A stretch of DNA of 64,000 bases from an uncultured Bacteroidota bacterium (lineage in GTDB: Bacteria; Bacteroidota; Bacteroidia; Chitinophagales; Chitinophagaceae): positions 43,069 through 107,068 of the forward strand of contig CAIKYB010000013.1 of the NCBI GenBank assembly GCA_903831575.1. Direction: 5' to 3'. This document shows positions 57,483 through 64,000 of this stretch, one piece after another. The position numbers were made by a program, and so were the translations under genes. Position 1 is the first letter of the stretch; every line of letters begins with the position of its first letter. A model generated the notes under the pieces. That model was not told the origin of the DNA. It saw only the letters and a program-made list of their open reading frames with translations, and did not search any database.

Positions 57483-60400
57483 CTGAAGAAGTTCAAAAAA
57501 ATATTAACCATAACGATTTTAGTACTCCTGTTTTTGATAGTGAGTCTTTATGGAATTTTACATCTTTCCTCGGTACAGACCTGGATCATAAAAAAAGCCA
57601 CGAACTCATTATCTGAACAATTACATACTAAAGTTTCTATCGACAAAGTTGATTTCGCTTTTTTTAATAAGCTTGAATTCGAAAATCTTCTTATAGAAGA
57701 CCAAAAAAAAGACACCCTATTATTTGCCGGCGCAATGAAGGTTGATTTAAATGATTGGTTTTTTGCGAAAGATCAAATCGTTTTAAAATACATTGGTCTT
57801 GAAAATACACTAGTAAATGCAACACGTGAAAATTCAGAATGGAATTACCAATTCCTTGTTGACTTTATTGAGAAAAGCAATAAGCCAAAAACGAAAAATA
57901 AAAATACCATCGCCATTGATCTAAAGCAATTACATCTTAAGAACATTAAATTCAATTACATAGACAAATGGATTGGAGATGACATGATTGGTTCAATAGG
58001 CTTATTAGATGCCCGATTCAATAAAGCTGATTTCAACAAACAGGAATTTAATATCGAAAAAATAAAAATAGTTGATCCTTATTTTGCTCAATTTGATTAT
58101 ACCGGCAAGAGGCCCTCTATAATAAATCAGGCGAAAAAAATAATAGTACATAAAAATCCTTCTGAGGAAGAGCCTGGCATTAATCTAAGTATTAAAAATA
58201 TTGTTATTAAAAATGGCCTTTACCAGAATGATAAAGAGACCACTCGATTACCATTTGATGATCAATTCGATGCATTACATTTTCAGTTTAAAAACATCAG
58301 TGGTGAGTTCAATAATGTTACATTCAATAAGGAAACACTGACCGCAAAACTTGCCTTGAAAGGAAAAGAAAGGAATGGGTTTATTGTAAGAAAAATTGAT
58401 GCTGATGTAAAATTTACTCCAACTATAATGGAGTTTAAAAACCTAGATCTGACTACCAACAATAGTCACATTACTAATTATTACTCCATGCATTACCAAT
58501 CTTTCAAGGAAGACATGAGAGATTTTATCAATAAGGTCAAAATTGAAAGCCGATTTTCTAACAGCGAAATCAGTAGTGAAGACCTCTCTTTTTTTGCACC
58601 TGAATTGAAACAATGGAATAAGATGTTCCTTCTCACAGGGAATGCAATTGGTACCATAGATAATTTCGAAACAAATGAATTGATTGTTAAATCGGGAAAA
58701 TCTATTATCAAAGGAAATTTAAAAATGAAAGGGCTTCCAGATATAGACTCTACCTTTATTAGCTTCAATTCATCAGGCTCCCAATCAAACGCAAATGAAC
58801 TCGCTCCTATTTTTCCATCCTTAAAAAATATAAAAAACCCCAACCTTAATAATTTAGGCAATGTATATTTTAAAGGAAAATTTGCTGGCCGAATTAATGA
58901 CTTTGAGATACAAGGATTATTCAATTCTTATTTAGGGAATGTATCAGGCAATATAAAATTAAAACTTCCTGAGAAAGCCCTTCCTTATTACAAGGGAAAT
59001 CTAAACGCTACTGATTTTCAAATCGGCCAACTTATAGGAAGTAAACTGCTAGATAAGATATCCTTTAATGGAGCAATAGAAGGAAGAGGTTTTGATACAA
59101 ATAACATAGATGCAAAATACCACGGCTTTGTTTCTTCTATAGGAATAAACGGATACAATTATACATCATGGAATATTGATGGCAACTTTGAAAATAAAAC
59201 ACTTAAGGCTCAATGTAGCATTATTGATAGCAATCTTAAAACAGCAAATATAAATACATCGATTTATTTTGGAGATAAAACTAGATTTAAAATTAACGGG
59301 CTTGTGGATTACATCAATTTTAAAAATTTAAATTTATCTGATCAAAATATTTCCTTATCCAGCAATATAGATATTGACGTTACCGGCACTACGTTAGATG
59401 AAATTTTTGGGCACATTAAATTAGATAATTCCAAGTTAAAGTACAATGATGACCTACTTTCAATGCATAACTTAACTTTACAATCATCAATTAATGGCGA
59501 AGAGAGAAAAATACAACTGACTTCAAACGAAATTAATCTTTCTATTGATGGCCAATACAAAATACAAGAGCTACCTGATGCATTTAAGGCAATCTTAAAC
59601 AAATATTATCCAACCTATATTGATTTACCTAAAAATATTACTCAACAACAACATTTCTCCTTCCAAATCAAAACAAATAATATTGAAGATTATTTAAAGA
59701 TTTTTAATAAAAAAATAAAGGGATTCAATAACGCTGACATAAATGGCCATATCAATCTAGATGACAAAGAATTCCATTTACAGGCAAAGATTCCAGAATT
59801 TCAATATGAAGATAAAGCCTTTACAAAAATTAATCTACAAAGCAATGGCGATAAGAATAATTTAAGCACTACTGTAACAGTTAAAGACATTACGCTATCA
59901 GATAGCATACACTTTCCTGAAACAGAGATAGCCTTAAATTCAACAAATGACAATACAGAAATACATGTCAATACAAGTGCTACATCTACATTAAATAACG
60001 CAGATTTTAACGCTAATGTACAAACGCTAAATGATGGCATAAAAATACACTTCTACCCTTCTTCATTTATAATAAACGATAAAAAATGGCTTCTTGAAAA
60101 AGATGGAGAATTAGCTATAAGAAAGAATTTCATGAATGCTAATGAAATTAAATTCTCTCATAAAGATCAACAAATCGTTTTGACTACTGAATTAGACGAA
60201 ATTACCAATCAAAGTCATTTAATTGCAACACTTACTGCAGTAAGACTTGAAGATTTCATTCCTTTTATTTTCACCAACCCTTCTATAAAAGGCGCTATTA
60301 GCGGAACTGCTAAAATTAGCGACCCCCTAGGAAACGCAACAATGAGCTTTACTGGAAAAGTAGATAGCTTATCATTAGAAGACAGGTTAATTGGGAATAT

Positions 60401-62207
60401 CAACACAAATGCTACTGCAAATACGAACACTGGAAAAATTGAATACCACGTTGCAAATATTGACACCACAAATATTTTCGCCCTGGATGGCCATTATAAT
60501 TATAAAGACTCTTCCGAAAATCAGCTTGATGCAAATTTGCAAGGAGAGCGTATTCATTTGTCTATTTTGGAGCCTTATCTTGAAGACGTTTTTAGTAAAA
60601 TAGATGGGACTGCTTCCACTCATCTGAAAATATCCGGAAGCCCGGAACATCAATTTCTTTCTGGAAATGTTCAAATAGAAAATTCAGCATTAAAAGTAGG
60701 ATATACGCAATGCAGGTATTTTATAAAAAATCAAAGTATAAATTTCGATAAGAATTATATCAATCTTAATCTGATTGAACTTAAAGACTCCTTAAATAAT
60801 AGTGCAACACTGAATGGCAAAATTTATCATGAAATGTTTGACAAGATTACTTTTGACAATATTTCAATGGAAACAGATAAAATTTCTTTATTGAATACGG
60901 ATAAAAATGATAACCCTCAATTTTATGGGAACATGATAGGGAGAGCACATCTCAATATTAATGGGCCTATTAATAATCTAAAAATGGATATTAATGGGGA
61001 GCCAAGTATTCTCGATAGTAGTCACATTTACATAAACACTTCAGACAGCAAAGAGAACAACAATGTTGACTACATAGAATTTGTTCAGTTTGGCTCAAGA
61101 ATGGAAGATCTTATAAAAAAAGCTAAAAACAATATTGTTGTCAATCTCAACATCAAAGCTAACCCTGCATGTAAAGTAGATGTTGTTTTAGATGAAGAAA
61201 CAGGCGATGTCATTAAAGGTCAGGGTAATGGGCTTATCAATATTAAAGTTGGCAATATTGAACCCTTATCGATTAGAGGGGCCTATAACTTAACAAAAGG
61301 AGAATACACTTTTAACTTTCAGACTTTCTTAAAAAAACCATTTACACTTAACCGTGGCACCATAACCTGGAACGGAGATCCCTATCTTGCACTCATAGAT
61401 ATTGATGCGGAGTATCTTGCCAAAAATGTTGATATCAGTAGCCTTTCGCCAAATTTAGGTTTAAAGAAAAAAGAGGATTTAAAAATTATTTCGCACTTAA
61501 CAGGTGCGCTAAAAAATCCATTAGTTAAGTTTGATATCCAACTTCCTGAAAAAAGCGATGCGAAAAGAGATGATATCGTTGTAAAAAGATTAGCAGAGTT
61601 TAAGAATGATGAAAACGAAATGAACAAGCAAGTAGCAAGCTTATTGCTATTTAATGCAATCATTGTAAGTAACCAGAATTTTTTAAAACAAGGGGCAGCA
61701 AGTTCGATGCTAACGAATACGGTTGGGGGTATTATTAGCAATTTACTTACCAACTTTTTTAATAAAGAATTAGAAAAAGCAACAAAAGGAATTTTGTCAA
61801 CTTATATCGACATCAATCCAACGTTGGACATTCAAAAAAATGCTACACAGCTGCAAGCTAACATTCGAGCTGGATTAAAAATTTTATTAAGCAACAGACT
61901 TAATGTACTTGTTGGAGGAAACCTTGATTACAACAACCCTACTTATATACAACAGCTTGAAAAAAAGGGATTAATTACGCCCGACATTACTATTGAATGG
62001 TTAATTAATAAAGATGGCTCATTAAGAATTGTAGGATTCAACAGAAGTAGTATTGATTTTACTTTAAGCCAAAGAAATCGCTCTGGAATTCAATTGAGCT
62101 ATAGAAAAGATATGAACAGATTGTCTGATCTTTTTAGAAGTAAAAAGAAAATAACAAGCGAAGAAAATAACACAAAATCCCCGGCATTGAAACCAAAGGA
62201 AAAATAA
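57483..62207 (+). CDS. TamB-family translocation/assembly protein
   Basis: A very large protein of about 1574 residues with one N-terminal membrane anchor, extended beta-rich repeats (about 100-1250) and the conserved TamB (DUF490) C-terminal region from about residue 1280, including KGEYTFNFQTFLKKPFTLNRGTITWNGDPYLAL, ALLLFNAIIVSNQNF and GSLRIVGFNRSS. TamB-type proteins span the periplasm and are proposed to carry lipids between membranes or help with outer-membrane protein assembly. The start is uncertain. The only ATG/GTG/TTG candidates near the N-terminus (TTG at 57534) would cut the anchor in half, whereas CTG at 57483 gives LKKFKKILTITILVLLFLIV, a complete signal anchor. An in-frame stop is at 57471, so nothing longer is possible. 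Confidence 0.8.
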   Translation: MKKFKKILTITILVLLFLIVSLYGILHLSSVQTWIIKKATNSLSEQLHTKVSIDKVDFAFFNKLEFENLLIEDQKKDTLLFAGAMKVDLNDWFFAKDQIVLKYIGLENTLVNATRENSEWNYQFLVDFIEKSNKPKTKNKNTIAIDLKQLHLKNIKFNYIDKWIGDDMIGSIGLLDARFNKADFNKQEFNIEKIKIVDPYFAQFDYTGKRPSIINQAKKIIVHKNPSEEEPGINLSIKNIVIKNGLYQNDKETTRLPFDDQFDALHFQFKNISGEFNNVTFNKETLTAKLALKGKERNGFIVRKIDADVKFTPTIMEFKNLDLTTNNSHITNYYSMHYQSFKEDMRDFINKVKIESRFSNSEISSEDLSFFAPELKQWNKMFLLTGNAIGTIDNFETNELIVKSGKSIIKGNLKMKGLPDIDSTFISFNSSGSQSNANELAPIFPSLKNIKNPNLNNLGNVYFKGKFAGRINDFEIQGLFNSYLGNVSGNIKLKLPEKALPYYKGNLNATDFQIGQLIGSKLLDKISFNGAIEGRGFDTNNIDAKYHGFVSSIGINGYNYTSWNIDGNFENKTLKAQCSIIDSNLKTANINTSIYFGDKTRFKINGLVDYINFKNLNLSDQNISLSSNIDIDVTGTTLDEIFGHIKLDNSKLKYNDDLLSMHNLTLQSSINGEERKIQLTSNEINLSIDGQYKIQELPDAFKAILNKYYPTYIDLPKNITQQQHFSFQIKTNNIEDYLKIFNKKIKGFNNADINGHINLDDKEFHLQAKIPEFQYEDKAFTKINLQSNGDKNNLSTTVTVKDITLSDSIHFPETEIALNSTNDNTEIHVNTSATSTLNNADFNANVQTLNDGIKIHFYPSSFIINDKKWLLEKDGELAIRKNFMNANEIKFSHKDQQIVLTTELDEITNQSHLIATLTAVRLEDFIPFIFTNPSIKGAISGTAKISDPLGNATMSFTGKVDSLSLEDRLIGNINTNATANTNTGKIEYHVANIDTTNIFALDGHYNYKDSSENQLDANLQGERIHLSILEPYLEDVFSKIDGTASTHLKISGSPEHQFLSGNVQIENSALKVGYTQCRYFIKNQSINFDKNYINLNLIELKDSLNNSATLNGKIYHEMFDKITFDNISMETDKISLLNTDKNDNPQFYGNMIGRAHLNINGPINNLKMDINGEPSILDSSHIYINTSDSKENNNVDYIEFVQFGSRMEDLIKKAKNNIVVNLNIKANPACKVDVVLDEETGDVIKGQGNGLINIKVGNIEPLSIRGAYNLTKGEYTFNFQTFLKKPFTLNRGTITWNGDPYLALIDIDAEYLAKNVDISSLSPNLGLKKKEDLKIISHLTGALKNPLVKFDIQLPEKSDAKRDDIVVKRLAEFKNDENEMNKQVASLLLFNAIIVSNQNFLKQGAASSMLTNTVGGIISNLLTNFFNKELEKATKGILSTYIDINPTLDIQKNATQLQANIRAGLKILLSNRLNVLVGGNLDYNNPTYIQQLEKKGLITPDITIEWLINKDGSLRIVGFNRSSIDFTLSQRNRSGIQLSYRKDMNRLSDLFRSKKKITSEENNTKSPALKPKEK

Positions 62208-62210
62208 GAA

Positions 62211-63416
62211 TTAAAGTCCTTCTAAAATATTGTGCCCTAATTTATCTCTTTTTGTAAACAGATATTTTTGATTGTGTATGTTAGGTGTTATTTCAATTGG
62301 TACAGTAGCAACCACTTCCAACGCATAGCCATTCATTCCTGCACGTTTTTTGGGATTATTAGTAATCAGTTTCATTTTAGAAACTCCCATGTGCCTGAGA
62401 ATTTGAGCTCCAATACCATAATCTCTTTCGTCCATTCCAAAGCCTAATTTGATATTGGCTTCTACAGTATCAAGCCCTTGTTCTTGCAATTTATACGCCT
62501 TTAATTTATTGAGCAGTCCGATTCCTCGCCCCTCTTGATTCATATATAATACGACACCCTTCCCTTCTGTTTCAATCATTTTCATAGCATGATGTAATTG
62601 ATCTCCACAATCACAACGAAGAGACCCCAAAATATCTCCAGTCATGCAACTGCTGTGCACCCTTACCATTACTGGCTCATCATTTTCCCAGGTGCCTTTT
62701 TTTAATGCCATATGCGTTTCTCCCGTATTCAGTTGTGTAAACGCAATCAATTGAAAGTCTCCATATAAAGTAGGCATAGTTACACTAACTTCTTCCTTAA
62801 TAAGAGATTCCATTTTTAATCGATATTCAATTAGATCTTTTATTGAAATGATTTTTAGATCAAACTTTTTTGCAATCTCCATTAACTCAGGCAATCTTGC
62901 CATACTACCATCTTCATTCATAATTTCTACTAATACTCCTGCGGGATCAAAGCCAGCTAGTTTAGCCAAATCAATAGTAGCTTCCGTATGACCGGCTCTG
63001 CGCAGCACCCCGCCTTTCTTTGCTCTTAAAGGAAAGATGTGCCCTGGCCTACCCAAATCTTCTGGCTTTGTTTCTTTATTGATGAGCGCCTGTAAAGTTT
63101 TTGATCGGTCTTGAGCAGAAATACCTGTAGTACAACCATGGCCAATTAAATCAACACTTACCATAAATGCTGTTTCATGCAAAGACGTATTATCAACAAC
63201 CATGGGTTGCAAATTTAATTCCATGCATCTTTCTTCTGTAAGTGAAGCACAGATTAAACCTCTTCCATGAATACTCATAAAATTAACAACCTCTGGCGTA
63301 GCGTTCTGTGCAGCAGTTACAAAATCACCTTCATTCTCCCTATCTTCATCGTCCACAACGATAACCATTTTCCCCTTTTTTATATCCGCTAATGCTGCTG
63401 CTATACTATCCAACAT
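62211..63416 (-). CDS. ribBA: Bifunctional 3,4-dihydroxy-2-butanone 4-phosphate synthase / GTP cyclohydrolase II
   Basis: A 401-residue fusion feeding both branches of riboflavin synthesis. Residues 1-200 are the RibB domain with [31 protein letters not shown] and [14 protein letters not shown]. Residues about 205-400 are the RibA domain with the zinc site [25 protein letters not shown] (Cys-Cys-Cys), [27 protein letters not shown], and [18 protein letters not shown] minus-strand TAACTTTG -7 box at 63436-63443 lies 19 bases before the start. The gene converges on the TamB-like gene with a 3-base gap. Confidence 0.97.
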   Translation of the reverse strand: MLDSIAAALADIKKGKMVIVVDDEDRENEGDFVTAAQNATPEVVNFMSIHGRGLICASLTEERCMELNLQPMVVDNTSLHETAFMVSVDLIGHGCTTGISAQDRSKTLQALINKETKPEDLGRPGHIFPLRAKKGGVLRRAGHTEATIDLAKLAGFDPAGVLVEIMNEDGSMARLPELMEIAKKFDLKIISIKDLIEYRLKMESLIKEEVSVTMPTLYGDFQLIAFTQLNTGETHMALKKGTWENDEPVMVRVHSSCMTGDILGSLRCDCGDQLHHAMKMIETEGKGVVLYMNQEGRGIGLLNKLKAYKLQEQGLDTVEANIKLGFGMDERDYGIGAQILRHMGVSKMKLITNNPKKRAGMNGYALEVVATVPIEITPNIHNQKYLFTKRDKLGHNILEGL

Positions 63417-63435
63417 GATGATTTTATTTTAAACG

Positions 63436-63443
63436 CAAAGTTA
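63436..63443 (-). promoter_or_regulatory. -7 box of ribBA
   Basis: On the minus strand TAACTTTG matches TAnnTTTG exactly and lies 19 bases before the ATG at 63416. No FMN riboswitch is visible in the short leader. Confidence 0.45.
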
Positions 63444-63519
63444 ATGAGGTTTGAACTTATTGTTTATTATTTTAACCGATAGATAAAACTATTCTACGCA
63501 CAAATTTTACTGCATACAA

Positions 63520-63551
63520 AAAGGCCCACTCCAATTAAGGAACAGGCCTTT
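63520..63551. terminator. Weak hairpin between ribBA and the T9SS cargo gene
   Basis: AAAGGCC at 63520-63526 pairs with GGCCTTT at 63545-63551 around an 18-base loop. The long loop makes it a moderate candidate. The next palindrome at 63571 is stronger. Confidence 0.4.
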
Positions 63552-63570
63552 ACAGTTTAAGATTTTATCA

Positions 63571-63596
63571 TAGCCCACGGTTTAAACCGTGGGCTA
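63571..63596. repeat. Perfect 26-bp palindrome, possible REP-type element or terminator
   Basis: TAGCCCACGGTTT at 63571-63583 is followed at once by its exact inverse complement AAACCGTGGGCTA (63584-63596), no loop. It lies 7 bases past the stop codon of the T9SS cargo gene. GC-rich palindromes of this kind recur in Bacteroidota genomes and may be REP-like elements; only one copy is in this window. Confidence 0.6.
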
Positions 63597-63603
63597 GTTA
63601 TGT

Positions 63604-64000
63604 TTAAAACTTCATTACTCTCGTAGTCTTCACTTCCTTGCCTTGTCTCACTTCAATAAAGTATGCACCAGCTTTCAACGCTGAACCTAAACTCAAGGTT
63701 TGATTTGGAGCAACCTTTACCGATTGGATGAATCTGCCCTGGATATCCAAAACCCTTGCCGTAATCTCTTCCTTTCCTGCCGTTACTACCTGCAAGTTGA
63801 AGTTGCTTGTCGTTGGATTCGGGAACAATTTCACACTCATTGACTCGATTGGCGTTACTACTGATGGAGCTTTGCTCACTGGGATGTTGCCCGAAATCGG
63901 AGGACAGTTAAGTATTGCTGCAAGAAGTGGCACTTTTACTTTCGCTACCGCTCCTGTTCCGCAATCTGAATTATATGAACAACGTACACTATCCGTTCCC
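63604..64000 (-). CDS. C-terminal part of a T9SS type A cargo protein, 5' end cut by window edge
   Basis: An open frame running off the right edge; at least 131 residues of the C-terminus are present and the N-terminus is missing. The last 80 residues (MSVKLFPNPTTSNFNLQV, EITARVLDIQGRFIQSVKV, LKAGAYFIEVRQGKEVKTTRVMKF) are the type A sorting domain with the PNPTxxxFxL motif that directs T9SS export and is cut off at the cell surface. Upstream of it, YNSDCGTGAVAKVKVPLLAAILNCPPISG is the end of a Cys-containing extracellular segment. The cargo function is not visible. A perfect palindrome follows the stop. Confidence 0.8.
   Translation of the reverse strand, partial: GTDSVRCSYNSDCGTGAVAKVKVPLLAAILNCPPISGNIPVSKAPSVVTPIESMSVKLFPNPTTSNFNLQVVTAGKEEITARVLDIQGRFIQSVKVAPNQTLSLGSALKAGAYFIEVRQGKEVKTTRVMKF

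Noticed and set aside
62208..62210. Frameshift between the TamB-like gene and ribBA
   Set aside because: They are on opposite strands and both end normally; the three-base gap is simply a tight convergent arrangement.

Overview
The window is a low-GC bacterial chromosome segment from the phylum Bacteroidota, most likely a member of the Chitinophagaceae or a close relative. The evidence is the gene content and signals: two type IX secretion (T9SS) sorting domains (CHU_C/type B on a giant surface protein, type A on a truncated gene at the right edge), a type III glutamine synthetase, an outer-membrane beta-barrel receptor of the CarboxypepD_reg type, a bifunctional DAHP synthase/chorismate mutase, and many -7 promoter boxes of the Bacteroidota form TAnnTTTG. 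No rRNA, tRNA, CRISPR array, phage or insertion sequence was found. Most of the window is core chromosome.

Layout. 1-7 kb: a truncated TPR lipoprotein/periplasmic gene, DoxX, DUF6526, cinA, a 2-oxo acid dehydrogenase E2, and a minus-strand redox cluster (thioredoxin-rhodanese lipoprotein, a small beta-barrel protein, acid phosphatase lipoprotein, peroxiredoxin). 8-15 kb: outer-membrane receptor, TrmH, M13 peptidase lipoprotein, dipeptide epimerase and a 52-residue membrane peptide. 15-25 kb: dnaK, GtrA, a small barrel protein, an ABC-F ATPase, argS, pfkA, pyk, and an NTF2-like protein. 25-33 kb: a CocE-type secreted hydrolase and a 1912-residue T9SS-exported repeat protein. 33-38 kb: the shikimate operon (DAHP synthase/chorismate mutase, aroB, aroA, aroC). 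38-40 kb: an ECF sigma factor gene followed directly by a membrane protein that appears to fuse an anti-sigma-like cytoplasmic segment to a periplasmic trypsin-like protease. 40-51 kb: nucleotidyltransferase, PLP enzyme, lipB, rluD, and a minus-strand operon of rRNA/tRNA methyltransferase, UbiA-type prenyltransferase, ruvX, def and a hypothetical gene, then pyrG. 51-64 kb: glutamine synthetase III, a small helical protein, a transglutaminase-fold protein lacking its nucleophile, an M14 carboxypeptidase, a TamB-family protein, ribBA and the end of a T9SS cargo gene.

The most interesting points are: the sigma/anti-sigma/protease unit at 38.3-40.0 kb; an ABC-F protein in which one composite ATP site is degenerate in both halves while the other is intact; a transglutaminase-like protein with proline in place of the catalytic cysteine; five genes whose -7 box sits exactly four bases before a start codon, suggesting leaderless mRNAs; and several families of short dispersed repeats and palindromes in the intergenic spaces. 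None of this amounts to a clear new defence or mobile system; the sigma-protease unit is the best candidate for a poorly described regulatory device.
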